45,018 bases of DNA, taken from the NCBI GenBank assembly GCA_022773585.1, contig JALEZZ010000053.1, positions 1 through 45,018 of the forward strand, written 5' to 3'. Below, in pieces: positions 7,377 to 15,360 of the stretch. The stretch is from Selenomonas sp. (GTDB lineage: Bacteria; Bacillota; Negativicutes; Selenomonadales; Selenomonadaceae). Position 1 is the stretch's first letter, and each line of letters begins with the position of its first letter. The position numbers and the translations under genes were made by a program. Under the pieces are notes generated by a model, which was given only the letters and a program-made list of their open reading frames with translations, was not told where the DNA came from and did not search any database.

Positions 7377-8428
7377 ATGATAATGAAGAAAAATCGTGCA
7401 TGGGGGAAGCGGGCACTGACGGCGGCCGTCCTGGGCATGCTGGCGGCCAGTGGCGTACCGATGGCGGCGGGCCGAAGAAAGAAGGGGACGACTCTGCTGC
7501 TGCGATGCCGAAGCACGGCGGCCCCGAGCCCGGCACGGGCATCATGCGTGCCGACCGCACCGTGCCCAACCTTTCGTTTTCCGTGCGCCAGGTAGGCCGC
7601 CTCTACGCGGCGGATGGCACGCCGTGCCTGCCGCAGACCGCAGACGCAGCGGCCGCCAAATCCGCGAGCGTCACGAATCCCGTGCTTGCTTCTTTCACGC
7701 AGCACACCTTTGACGATGCGTCCGTCGGCGCCTCGATGCCGTACAATCTCTTCCTGCCGGCCGGCTACGACGGCAAGAAACAGTATCCTCTGCTGATCTT
7801 CATCCCCGATGCGAGTGCGAACATCAACGAAGTCACGACGCCGCTCTTTCAGGGGAATGGCGCAACCGTCTTTGCCGACCCTGTCTGGCAGGCGAAGCAC
7901 CCCTGCATCGTCCTCGCGCTCCAGTACACCGACGACCTCGTCACGCAGCTCGGCATGATGACGACCGACGCGAATGGCTGGTCGCAGGGGCTCCAGCTCG
8001 CCTGGGACACCATCGAGCACGTCACAGAGTCGTACGCCGTCGACCCGCAGCGCATCTACGGCACGGGCCAGTCGCAGGGCGGCATGGCCAACATCGCCAT
8101 CGCCGACCGTCATCCCGACTTCTTTGCCGCACAGTACCTCGTCGCCTGCCAGTGGAAGACCGAGGAAATGGCCGCGATGAAGGACAGCCATCTCTGGATC
8201 ACCGTCTCGACCGGCGACACGAAAGCCCATCCGGGCATGGACGCCGCGACCGCGCTCTGGGAAAGCCTCGGTACGCGCGTCTCGCGGAATGCTGCGCCGT
8301 GGAACAACAAGTCTTCCGTTGCCGTTCTCGACGCTGCCGTCCGCGCACAGGCGAAAGAAGGCGCGCCTATCAACTACACTGTTTTCGCCGACGGCAACCA
8401 CATGTACACCTGGTCGTTCGCACGATGA
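7377..8428 (+). pseudogene. Exported alpha/beta hydrolase (esterase/depolymerase-like), frameshifted and 3' truncated
   Basis: ATG 7377 (after GGAGG) starts a classic signal peptide (MIMKKNRAWGKRALTAAVLG...) that runs to about 7470. The mature protein continues in a different frame from GPKKEGDDS. One extra G in the GGG run near 7468-7471 would join the two frames. The mature part has the esterase features PYNLFLPAGYDG, PLLIFIPDAS, the nucleophile elbow GTGQSQGGM (Ser) and a late histidine in DGNHMYTWS, which resembles secreted phospholipase/carboxylesterase or PHB-depolymerase-like enzymes. The protein stops right after TWSFAR, where relatives carry about 15-20 more residues. The sequence beyond is the leader of the iscB gene, so the 3' end was probably removed by that insertion. 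Catalytic residues survive, so the loss may be recent. Confidence 0.7.
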
Positions 8429-8602
8429 ACTACGTCAGCGGAACAAGGTCAAGACCCACCTGCGGATGTGCTTTCAGTCCGCTGCTCTGGGAGCGCCAAC
8501 CAAGAAATCCGCCTATGCCCTGGCGGGACAACACGGAAACGCATGAACTTCCCGTTGACATTGGCAAGAAGGAAAATTCTCCTGCAAAGGAAGGTGACAG
8601 AG
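8429..8602 (+). ncRNA. Predicted IscB omega-RNA scaffold
   Basis: This 174-nt stretch directly upstream of iscB has no gene and can form several stems (GCGGA/TCCGC near 8461-8482; CGCCA/TGGCG near 8498-8526). In IscB elements the guide RNA is encoded immediately upstream of the nuclease, with the guide at its 5' end copied from the DNA next to the insertion. By that rule the guide would come from the last bases of the hydrolase gene (about 8405-8430). The exact 5' boundary cannot be set by eye. Confidence 0.55.
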
Positions 8603-9853
8603 ATGTCAAAAGAATATTCATTCGTGATTGACGCGAACGGCAAGCGGTTGGACCCGACCATCGTGCAGAACGCATGGCGGCTTGTTCGGCAGAAGAAGGC
8701 CGTTCTTGTCAGCAAGTATCCCATGACCATCCAGCTTGCGAAAGTTGTGGAAAACGAAAATCGCGACGAAATCCGCGTGGGAATCGATGATGGCGCGGAA
8801 CATGTCGGCATTGCCCTCGTGCAGAAGTGCCAGACACGGAATAAAGTATTGCTGAAGGCTACAATGGAGCATCGAAGCGATGTCGGCAAGAAGATGACGA
8901 TCCGCCGTGCGTATCGTCGGTACCATCGCTGCTGGAAGCGGCATCGGCCTGCGCGTTTTGACAATCGCGGAAATTCCCGCAAGGCGGGAAGACTTGCTCC
9001 TTCCATCAAGCAGAAGCGGCAGGCCGTCATCCGCGTCGCAGGCCATCTTGCAAAGCTCGTCCGCATCGACGGATTCCGGCTGGAAGATGTCGCGATTGAC
9101 ATCCGTGCCTTGACGGACGGATACAAACCGTACCGCTGGCAGTATCAGAGATCGAACCGCTTGGACGAAAATCTGCGGAAAGCGGCTATTTTGCGCGATG
9201 GTGGCAGATGCAGGGAATGTGGAAAAGAAAACTGCCGTCTCGAAGTGCATCATATCACAACGCGCAGGACAAACGGCAGGGACACGATCAGCAACTTGAT
9301 AACGCTGTGCCCCGTCTGCCATGATAGGACGAAGGGGCGCGAGGAACAGTTCGCCGAGCGATACTATGCCATGCTTGGCTCAAAGGGAAATCCGAACGGG
9401 CTGAAATACGCCGCGCATGTCATGGCGGGCAAGACGTGGCTCCGTGCCGAGCTTGCAAAAAGAGCCCCGCTCGCTCTCACGACCGGCGGCGATACGGCAA
9501 ACAAGCGTATCGACTGGAACATCGCAAAAACGCACAGCAATGATGCCGTCTGCATCACAGGCCTGAAGCCGGAGAATCTCGACGTGCAGGAATGGACGCT
9601 GAAGCCTATCCGTCATCAGAGCAAAGGGAAAGCCTCCGAAGTTCTTGGATTTCACCATCACGATATTGTGGCATACACATTCAAGAATGGCGAGCGCTAT
9701 GAAGGCTACGTCACGGCGATGTATCCAGAGGCTGGAAAGCGGAAAGCGGCTCTGAATTTCCAATCGCCGACGAAGCACTGCAAACGCGTGAATGCTAGAA
9801 AATGCCGACTCATCTATCGACCAAGCAAGATTTTCTGGTTGCGTTGTGCATGA
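8603..9853 (+). CDS. iscB: RNA-guided endonuclease IscB
   Basis: A 416-residue IscB/RRXRR-type nuclease, the ancestor group of Cas9. Residues 6-46 match the N-terminal PLMP domain (SFVIDANGKRLDPT..., KYPMTIQL). RuvC-I is GIDDGAEHVGIAL (Asp62), the arginine-rich bridge is 101-122 (RRAYRRYHRCWKRHR, ARFDNR), and RuvC-II has Glu161 in LEDV. An HNH domain spans 195-243 (CRECGK, LEVHHI, CPVCHD; catalytic His216/217), and RuvC-III is KTHSNDAVCITG (His311, Asp314). All catalytic motifs look intact, so it should cut both strands with a guide RNA. ATG 8603 follows AAGGAAGGTGA at 6 nt. There is no TnpA transposase next to it, so mobilisation would need one elsewhere. It interrupts the 3' end of the hydrolase gene. 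Confidence 0.9.
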   Translation: MSKEYSFVIDANGKRLDPTIVQNAWRLVRQKKAVLVSKYPMTIQLAKVVENENRDEIRVGIDDGAEHVGIALVQKCQTRNKVLLKATMEHRSDVGKKMTIRRAYRRYHRCWKRHRPARFDNRGNSRKAGRLAPSIKQKRQAVIRVAGHLAKLVRIDGFRLEDVAIDIRALTDGYKPYRWQYQRSNRLDENLRKAAILRDGGRCRECGKENCRLEVHHITTRRTNGRDTISNLITLCPVCHDRTKGREEQFAERYYAMLGSKGNPNGLKYAAHVMAGKTWLRAELAKRAPLALTTGGDTANKRIDWNIAKTHSNDAVCITGLKPENLDVQEWTLKPIRHQSKGKASEVLGFHHHDIVAYTFKNGERYEGYVTAMYPEAGKRKAALNFQSPTKHCKRVNARKCRLIYRPSKIFWLRCA

Positions 9854-9904
9854 TTGAATACGTTTTATACATTTGTCTATATTTTTGATAGGAGGATTTT
9901 CATC

Positions 9905-10399
9905 ATGGATGCCATTTTTGAACGCATGAGTATCCGCAAATACGAAGACCGTCCGGTCGAGGACGAAAAGATCGAAAAGCTCCTGCGCGCGGCCATGGCG
10001 GCACCGTCGGCCGTGAACCAGCAGCCGTGGGAATTCTACGTCGTGAAGAACCGCGAAACCATCAAAGAGCTCTCAAAAGCGAGCCCGTTCGCAGCTTGCG
10101 CGGCTGATGCACCCGTCGTCATCGTGCCCATCCTGCACAAGGATGCGAAACATCCTGAGCTCGCGAACTATGACCTCTCGAATGCGACCGAGAACATCCT
10201 GCTCGAGGCCACGACGCTCGGCCTCGGTGCTGTCTGGCTCTGCATCGCGCCGTTCGAAGACCGCATCGACAACGTCGTGACTGTCCTCCACACGCCGAGC
10301 CGCACCCTCCCGTTTGCGCTCATCCCCGTCGGCTACCCGGCCGAGAAGCGCACATGGCAGGATCGCTACGACCCGAAGAAAGTCCACGTCATCGAGTAA
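9905..10399 (+). CDS. Nitroreductase family FMN oxidoreductase
   Basis: A 164-residue flavoprotein of the small NfsB/NfnB-like nitroreductase family. The N-terminal MDAIFERMSIRKYEDRPV and the following RAAMAAPSAVNQQPWEFYVV carry the FMN phosphate-binding and flavin-contact residues, and TTLGLGAVW is the conserved glycine-rich segment. The physiological substrate cannot be told. ATG 9905 follows TAGGAGG at 8 nt. It converges with the DeoR gene on a shared terminator. Confidence 0.88.
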   Translation: MDAIFERMSIRKYEDRPVEDEKIEKLLRAAMAAPSAVNQQPWEFYVVKNRETIKELSKASPFAACAADAPVVIVPILHKDAKHPELANYDLSNATENILLEATTLGLGAVWLCIAPFEDRIDNVVTVLHTPSRTLPFALIPVGYPAEKRTWQDRYDPKKVHVIE

Positions 10400-10404
10400 G
10401 AGGA

Positions 10405-10455
10405 AAAGAGGCTCTCCCTTTGGGAGAGCTGGCACGCGAAGCGTGACTGAGAGGG
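10405..10455. repeat. Intergenic palindromic repeat
   Basis: GGCTCTCCC..GGGAGAGC followed by GGCACGCGAAGCGTGACTG. It is a small hairpin repeat of the same style as at 2952-3126, widespread between genes in Firmicutes. Confidence 0.55.
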
Positions 10456-10486
10456 TAGTTGGATGCTGTAGCTTAACAAGCATGCA

Positions 10487-10532
10487 AAAAAACCGTTGGA
10501 ATGTTCCACGTGGAACATTCCAACGGTTTTTT
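10487..10532. terminator. Bidirectional terminator with an embedded parS-like core
   Basis: A perfect 46-bp palindrome centred between 10509 and 10510, beginning with six A and ending with six T, located between the convergent nitroreductase and DeoR genes. Its central 16 bases are the parS-like TGTTCCACGTGGAACA. Confidence 0.85.
10502..10517. other. parS-like site in the centre of a terminator
   Basis: TGTTCCACGTGGAACA, identical to the site at 2227-2242. Because it lies in non-coding DNA, protein coding cannot explain it. Confidence 0.6.
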
Positions 10533-10536
10533 GATT

Positions 10537-11295
10537 TCACTGGCAGGCCATTCCGAGTTCGACCAGTCGTGCGGCCGTTTCTGCATCGACATCTTTCTCC
10601 GTCAGTACGCCCTTCACATCGCGCAGGTCGGAAAAAACATACGGCCCCGTCTTTTCGAGCTTGCGCGTTTCGAGCAGCAGCCAGCTCTCCGCGCTCGCGG
10701 CGAGGATGGCCTCCTTCGTCGTCGCATCCTCCGGCGTGTATGTCGTCGCCTGCCGTCGAGCGAGGTCGAGGCCGACGACGCCGAGGAACGCCTTGTCGAA
10801 ATGATAGCGCGCGATTTCGCGGTTCGTCAGCGCCCCGACGAAGCCGTCGCAGCCTTCGCTGAACGTGCCGCCGATGAAGATGAGCCGGTTGTGCTCGTCG
10901 CCCGCCATCGTCGTCATCACATCCACCATGTTCGTCACGACCGTCAGCGCGAGGCCCGACGTCCGCAGCTGCTTCGCGAGCTCGATGTTCGTCGTCGAGA
11001 TGTCGAGGAAGATGGTCTCGCCGTCATGCAGCAGCTTCAGCGCCTTCTTCGCGATGCGCTGCTTCTCCGCGCGGTACTTCGGCTTGCGCTGCGAGACGAA
11101 ATGATCCTCGTCCGGCGTGATTCTCAGCGCCCCGCCATACGTCTTCTTGAGGCGCCCGTTCTTCTGCAGCAGCGCGAGGTCCTTGCGGATGCTGTCATCC
11201 GTCACCGCGAACCGCGCACTGAGCTCCTTCACGCTCACCGCCCCATGCTCGTTCACGAGCTGGACAATCATATTCTGACGCTCTTCTGGCAGCAT
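10537..11295 (-). CDS. DeoR/GlpR-family sugar-responsive transcriptional regulator
   Basis: A 252-residue repressor. The N-terminal winged helix has MLPEERQNMIVQLVNEHGAV and the DeoR signature from VSVKELSARFAVTDDSIRKD to LALLQKNGRLKKTYGG. The C-terminal domain (about 75-230) resembles ribose-5-phosphate isomerase and should bind a phosphorylated sugar (EKQRIAKKAL, GETIFLDISTTN, LIFIGGTF). The regulator is encoded alone, so its targets are not visible; the glycyl radical operon is a possible but unproven one. Start ATG at 11295 follows AAAGGAG. Confidence 0.88.
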   Translation of the reverse strand: MLPEERQNMIVQLVNEHGAVSVKELSARFAVTDDSIRKDLALLQKNGRLKKTYGGALRITPDEDHFVSQRKPKYRAEKQRIAKKALKLLHDGETIFLDISTTNIELAKQLRTSGLALTVVTNMVDVMTTMAGDEHNRLIFIGGTFSEGCDGFVGALTNREIARYHFDKAFLGVVGLDLARRQATTYTPEDATTKEAILAASAESWLLLETRKLEKTGPYVFSDLRDVKGVLTEKDVDAETAARLVELGMACQ

Positions 11296-11330
11296 GGTGA
11301 CCGCTCCTTTTCGCAGTTTCTTTATCATAG

Positions 11331-11399
11331 CAAAATGCCAGCACATGTGTGCTGGCGTTCGCAGGAATCGTGATTGGCATTCTGCAGCTTCTGAAGTAG
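11331..11399 (+). pseudogene. Remnant of a holin-like type I toxin gene
   Basis: The last codons (AGIVIGILQLLK then TAG) match the toxin at 5066, but its promoter, ribosome binding site and first nine or so codons are gone. The junction falls at the GCCAGC..GCTGGC inverted repeat (11337-11356), whose arms occur at 4992 and 5092 in the intact locus, so a deletion between the repeats explains the loss. Only a GTG without a ribosome binding site remains. Confidence 0.7.
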
Positions 11400-11538
11400 T
11401 TACCAGCTACTGAAGGAAGCAAAGAAGCCGAACGGGAAGAGGTGATGCTGACCGTGCATTGAGCCACAGCCCCTTCTCGTCGAAAAGATATTCTGAAGGG
11501 CGAGCTGATGAGTTCCAAAGCACCAGCTGCTCTTGTTG
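11400..11538 (-). ncRNA. Orphan antisense antitoxin RNA (predicted)
   Basis: This region aligns base for base over long stretches with 5144-5278 (shared GAAGAGGTGATGCTGACC and AGGGCGAGCTGATG). Its minus-strand promoter is intact (11545-11573). The RNA may still act in trans on the message of the intact locus. Confidence 0.45.
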
Positions 11539-11544
11539 TCTTTG

Positions 11545-11573
11545 ATTATATCATGTTTGGCAGGTGGTCGCAA
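11545..11573 (-). promoter_or_regulatory. Antisense promoter of the toxin remnant locus
   Basis: On the minus strand: TTGCGA (11573-11568), 17-bp spacer, TATAAT (11550-11545). Confidence 0.6.
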
Positions 11574-11595
11574 GATTTTCGAAAGGACGGAGACC

Positions 11596-12186
11596 ATGAG
11601 CGGACATGTATATGGCTATATCCGGGTGTCGACGAAGGAGCAGTGCATCGATCGGCAAATGCAGGCGATGCGGGAGGCCGGCGTTGCGGAGAAGGACGTC
11701 TATATCGACCGGCAGAGCGGGAAGAATTTTTCACGGCCGGCATATCAGCGGCTCCGGCGGCGGCTCAGTGCAGGAGATACGCTCATCGTGAAGAGCATTG
11801 ACCGTCTCGGGCGGAATTACGCTGCGGTTGTGGAGGAATGGCGATACCTGACGCAGGAGAAGGGGGGCGCCATCGTCGTGCTCGACCTGCCCATCCTTGA
11901 TACGCGGCGCAGCTGCGACCTCACAGGCAGGCTGATTGCGGACATCGTGCTCGCCTTGCTCTCCTATGTCGCGCAGACGGAGCGGGAATTCTGCCGCCAG
12001 AGGCAGCGCGAGGGCATCGCGGCAGCAAAGGCGCGCGGTGTGAGGTTCGGCCGTCCGCCGAAGGAACGGCCAGAGGCATATGAAGCACTTCGGGAGGCGT
12101 GGGCACGTGGCGAGGTCTCGGCACGGGAAGCGGCAAGGAGACTTGGTGTCACGCATCGGACGTTTCTGAAGTGGGCAAGGGAGTGA
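11596..12186 (+). CDS. Serine recombinase (resolvase/invertase family)
   Basis: A 196-residue small serine recombinase. The catalytic domain has YIRVSTKEQ (Ser in RVST), DRQSGKNFSRPAYQRL, the conserved KSIDRLGRN and ALLSYVAQTERE followed by the long E helix. The C-terminal helix-turn-helix (about 150-196) ends SAREAARRLGVTHRTFLKW. ATG 11596 follows GGACGGAG. It stands just outside the phosphorothioation island and may have resolved or integrated an ancestral mobile element. No recombination crossover site was recognised. Its 3' end overlaps the convergent gene at 12149. Confidence 0.88.
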   Translation: MSGHVYGYIRVSTKEQCIDRQMQAMREAGVAEKDVYIDRQSGKNFSRPAYQRLRRRLSAGDTLIVKSIDRLGRNYAAVVEEWRYLTQEKGGAIVVLDLPILDTRRSCDLTGRLIADIVLALLSYVAQTEREFCRQRQREGIAAAKARGVRFGRPPKERPEAYEALREAWARGEVSAREAARRLGVTHRTFLKWARE

Positions 12187-12538
12187 TCCAGCGGCCTCGA
12201 ACATCTTCCAGTTTCTTGGCGAATTGTTCGTGATGTTCTCGAAAAAGGGTCCCGACTTCTCGAAAAAGTGCAGAAGAATGCCAAGTGGTGCGGGTATCTT
12301 TGTACATCTCGCGTTCGAGCGCTGTCATCTGCATGCCGATGCCATTCTCATTGCGGAATTTTTCCGATGGATGCATCCCCAGCGTCTCGGCGCGATGACG
12401 GAGTAGGGCCGAAGTGGCAGCAATGAGGCTTTTCCGCGGGGCAGTATTGTTGTGCACTTTGATACAAGCATCGGCAAGGATGAGGGCTTCCTCTTTGTCC
12501 CATCGAGGCTGCTTTTGAGATGAATGTTCTTGTGTCAT
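12149..12538 (-). CDS. Uncharacterised protein with WDKEEA-type domain
   Basis: A 129-residue soluble protein that I cannot assign to a function. It shows RWDKEEALILADA, RKSLIAATSALLRHRAE and FRNENGIGMQMTALE, a pattern I recall from N-terminal modules of several uncharacterised Clostridia and Negativicutes proteins ('WDKYEA...LR.RA...FRN.NGI..Q'). ATG 12538 has AAAGG at 9 nt and is preferred over ATG 12547, which abuts the same site. It is divergent from the phosphorothioation operon and overlaps the recombinase 3' end by 38 bp. An accessory or regulatory role for the island is possible but is only inference. Confidence 0.6.
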   Translation of the reverse strand: MTQEHSSQKQPRWDKEEALILADACIKVHNNTAPRKSLIAATSALLRHRAETLGMHPSEKFRNENGIGMQMTALEREMYKDTRTTWHSSALFREVGTLFREHHEQFAKKLEDVRGRWITPLPTSETSDA

Positions 12539-12615
12539 AGCGCTCATCCTTTCTCAGATTAAAGGAGAGCTATCGGCGTGGTGATAAATTTATGGTTTTG
12601 TCCCCATCACGACAG

Positions 12616-12645
12616 TTGAAAAAGTGACTCGTTTTGGGTTATAAT
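12616..12645 (+). promoter_or_regulatory. Promoter of the phosphorothioation operon
   Basis: TTGAAA (12616-12621), 18-bp spacer, TATAAT (12640-12645). It would give a leader of about 90 nt before the first gene. No second promoter of similar quality was noticed inside the operon, so all nine genes may depend on it. Confidence 0.65.
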
Positions 12646-12743
12646 ATGAAAAGAATTTGTCTGATTTATCGTGTTTTTCAGGATGCCGTCGGTGGATACA
12701 AACCTATGCGTTTGTCCCCGTACGGCGATGGGGGGTGGCTCTT

Positions 12744-14483
12744 TTGTGGTGCAAGGTCTGTGAGCGGGAGACGGATGCGGAGCGGTGCGAGGTTTGCGGC
12801 AGCCGGACGGAGGATGATGTCCCAGTTCGGATGGATTACTGTCCGTCCTGCCAGGTTCCGGTTGTCGTGCGGGAAGATGCAGAGCACCCGGATTGCCCGC
12901 TCTGCGGCGGACGTCTCAAGAAGCTTGCACGGGATGTGCGTCCCGTCTTCCCCGAAGAACGCTTGCTCATCGAGCTGCTGACAGCGGAACCGTTCGCATA
13001 TCTCAAAAAGAGCGTCTGGGCGTGCGGCAGCCGCTATTTTATTGATGGAAAATCGATGCCTATCCCCATCAAAACTTTTCAGGCGGCTGATGTGGAGGTA
13101 CTTCGCAAGGGACTGGCGCAGCATGCTCCGCAGAATACATATGAATTTTTCGATGCGCAGATGGAGCGCTTTGTGCGTGCGAACCAAGCACGGCTCCAGA
13201 TGCTCACAGAGGAAGCGTTTCGTTTCGTCCGCGAGACGGCGTCGAAATTTTCAGAGGAACAGATTGTGCTGTCGTTCTCGGGCGGAAAGGATTCGACCGT
13301 AGCCGCCGACCTTGCTGTGCGCGCACTTGCGAATCCGAGCCTCGTGCATATCTTTGGTGATACGACACTGGAGTTCCCGATGACGCAGGACTATGTGCGG
13401 AGGTTCCGCAAGGCGCATCCTCAAGCCATCTTCAAGATTGCGAAGAATCGCGAACAGGATTTCTACAATGTTTGTTCAGACATCGGGCCACCCGCGCGGA
13501 TGATGCGATGGTGCTGCACAATGTTCAAAACGGGGCCGATTACGCGGGCGCTCACGAGCCTGTTCAAGGGGAGCCGCGTGCTGACGTTCTATGGCATCCG
13601 GAAGTTCGAATCCGTCTCGCGCAGCAAGTACCACCGTGTCGAGGATGATGCAAGCTCGGTGAAGATCCAGCGGCAGACGGTTGCGTCGCCGGTCTTTCTC
13701 TGGCATGACATCGACATCTGGCTCTATATCTTAGGCGAGCATCTCGATTTCAACGAGGCCTATCGACTCGGCTATGACCGCGTTGGCTGCTGGCTCTGTC
13801 CGAACAACACGCCGCGCGCCATTTTTTTGTCGAAAATCTACCTGCCGGAGCAGTCGGCGCGGTGGCGGAACCAGCTCATCGCGTTCGCGAAGAAGGTCGG
13901 CAAGCCCGACCCAGAGGAATATGTCGATTCCGGCAACTGGAAGAGCCGCCAGGGCGGCAACGGCCTGCGCGCGGCAGAGGATGTGAAGCTTCGCTTTTCA
14001 AACTGTACGGCGGAGGAGCACGCGAAGATCTATCGGCTGAATCGCCCGATGTCGCGGGCATTCACGAACCTCTTCGTGCCATTCGGCATCGTCTCGGAAG
14101 AGCTCGGCCGCAAGCTCCTGCATGAGGTGCTCGTGCTCGACCCGAGGACGATGGTGCCGATTCTTTCACTCCAGCCGTTTGCACAGGACGGCTATGACTA
14201 TGCGGTGAAGGTGAAGACGCTGAATGTCGAAGACCATGAGGCACTCCAGCGCATGGCGGGGTATCAGGTGCGGAAATTCAATGCCTGCCGCCGCTGCCTG
14301 AAGTGCGAATCGCTCTGCCCGCATGGTGCCATCACAGTGCGTGCGGACAGCTATGAGATTTCGCCCGAGAAATGCCGCCATTGCAAGATGTGTGTGACGG
14401 CGAAGTATCTCGACGGCGGCTGCCTCATGCATAAATTTTTGAAATCAAATCTGGAGAGTGCGTATGAAATTCAAGGGTCATGA
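12744..14483 (+). CDS. sspD: SspD-like phosphorothioation sulfurtransferase (PAPS reductase/DndC family)
   Basis: A 579-residue protein. Residues 1-60 hold two zinc-ribbon-like pairs (WCKVCE, RCEVCGS, YCPSCQ, DCPLCGG). A PP-loop ATP pyrophosphatase domain follows, with SFSGGKDSTV at 178-187, WCCTMFKTGPI and a GCWLCPNN motif. The C-terminus carries ferredoxin-like cysteines (CRRCLKCESLCP and CRHCKMC). This is the ATP-activating, sulfur-handling subunit of a DNA backbone phosphorothioation system; the extra ferredoxin tail fits an iron-sulfur enzyme. The best start is TTG 12744, 7 nt after GGGGGGTGG; a frame extending back to 12657 lacks a ribosome binding site. It overlaps the next gene by 20 nt. 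DndC is the nearest alternative name, but the DUF4007 neighbour points to the Ssp type. Confidence 0.82.
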   Translation: MWCKVCERETDAERCEVCGSRTEDDVPVRMDYCPSCQVPVVVREDAEHPDCPLCGGRLKKLARDVRPVFPEERLLIELLTAEPFAYLKKSVWACGSRYFIDGKSMPIPIKTFQAADVEVLRKGLAQHAPQNTYEFFDAQMERFVRANQARLQMLTEEAFRFVRETASKFSEEQIVLSFSGGKDSTVAADLAVRALANPSLVHIFGDTTLEFPMTQDYVRRFRKAHPQAIFKIAKNREQDFYNVCSDIGPPARMMRWCCTMFKTGPITRALTSLFKGSRVLTFYGIRKFESVSRSKYHRVEDDASSVKIQRQTVASPVFLWHDIDIWLYILGEHLDFNEAYRLGYDRVGCWLCPNNTPRAIFLSKIYLPEQSARWRNQLIAFAKKVGKPDPEEYVDSGNWKSRQGGNGLRAAEDVKLRFSNCTAEEHAKIYRLNRPMSRAFTNLFVPFGIVSEELGRKLLHEVLVLDPRTMVPILSLQPFAQDGYDYAVKVKTLNVEDHEALQRMAGYQVRKFNACRRCLKCESLCPHGAITVRADSYEISPEKCRHCKMCVTAKYLDGGCLMHKFLKSNLESAYEIQGS

Positions 14484-15360
14484 ATCGTTTGCCATCCGGC
14501 GTGGCTGGCTGTACAAGGGCATGAAGCATGTGCGTGAGCGCGGAGACATCTTTCTTGCAAAAGATGCGATGGAAGAGCTCGGTCTCGGCAGCAACATGGT
14601 GAAGTCGCTGCGCTACTGGATGCAGGCAACGGGCCTCACGGAGGAAACAAGCGAGGGCAGCCATCGCGTGCAGAAGCTGACAGAGCTTGGCGAGCTCATC
14701 TGGCGGGAAGACCCATATATTGAAGAAATTGGAACACTCTGGCTCCTGCATGCGCACCTTGCGACAAGGGAAGAGTTTGCGACGTCATGGCACTTCTTCT
14801 TCCAGCGCTTCCTGATGCAGGAGTTCACGAAAGAGGATTTCGTGCATGCCCTGCGCGGAGAGGCCGATGCGGCCGAGAGCTCGCTGGCGAGTGATTTTGA
14901 CTGCATCCTTGCAACCTATATCCCGCGCACGCTGCTCAAGGGACGTGTCGATCCGGAGAGCAATATCGACTGCCCGCTTGGTGCGCTCGGCCTCTTGCGT
15001 CCTGTTTCTGTGGATGGAACTGGTGGCAAGGAGGGAAAGAGCAAGGTATATCGGCGGGAATTGCAAGATTCTGCGAACATCCCGCCCGAGATTTTTCTGG
15101 CCGTCCTGCTCGCTTTTGCGAAAGACAGGGCAGAACTGCCCTTGCAGGATGTGCTGTCAGGGACAGAGGAAATGGCAGGTGCCGGGCGGACGTTCGGGCT
15201 CGATTTTGCGGGGCTGCTCGCGATGCTCTACCGGATGGAGCGATCTGGCGCACTCCAGGTCGTGCGGACCGCGGGGCTCGATGTCGTGCGCATCCGGACG
15301 AAAGAGCCGCCGCTTGCCTGGGCGGAGCGATACTATGAAGGGCTGGTCGGAGAAGGATGA
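14464..15360 (+). CDS. sspB: SspB-like DUF4007 protein
   Basis: A 298-residue protein opening MKFKGHESFAIRRGWLYKGM, the hallmark of DUF4007. Other features are GLGSNMVKSLRYWMQATGL (helix-turn-helix-like) and SNIDCPLGALGLLRP. In the single-strand phosphorothioation system the DUF4007 subunit SspB is, from memory, the DNA nickase that opens the backbone for sulfur insertion. ATG 14464 has GGAG at 7 nt and overlaps the end of the sspD-like gene. Its stop overlaps the next start (ATGA at 15357), so translation is coupled. Confidence 0.82.
   Translation: MKFKGHESFAIRRGWLYKGMKHVRERGDIFLAKDAMEELGLGSNMVKSLRYWMQATGLTEETSEGSHRVQKLTELGELIWREDPYIEEIGTLWLLHAHLATREEFATSWHFFFQRFLMQEFTKEDFVHALRGEADAAESSLASDFDCILATYIPRTLLKGRVDPESNIDCPLGALGLLRPVSVDGTGGKEGKSKVYRRELQDSANIPPEIFLAVLLAFAKDRAELPLQDVLSGTEEMAGAGRTFGLDFAGLLAMLYRMERSGALQVVRTAGLDVVRIRTKEPPLAWAERYYEGLVGEG

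Noticed and set aside
10501..11373. Plus-strand open frame over the DeoR gene
   Set aside because: Shadow frame; the DeoR signature on the minus strand is clear.
12104..12113. Further parS site at a CACGTG in the recombinase gene
   Set aside because: Only the hexamer core matches; the outer bases do not.
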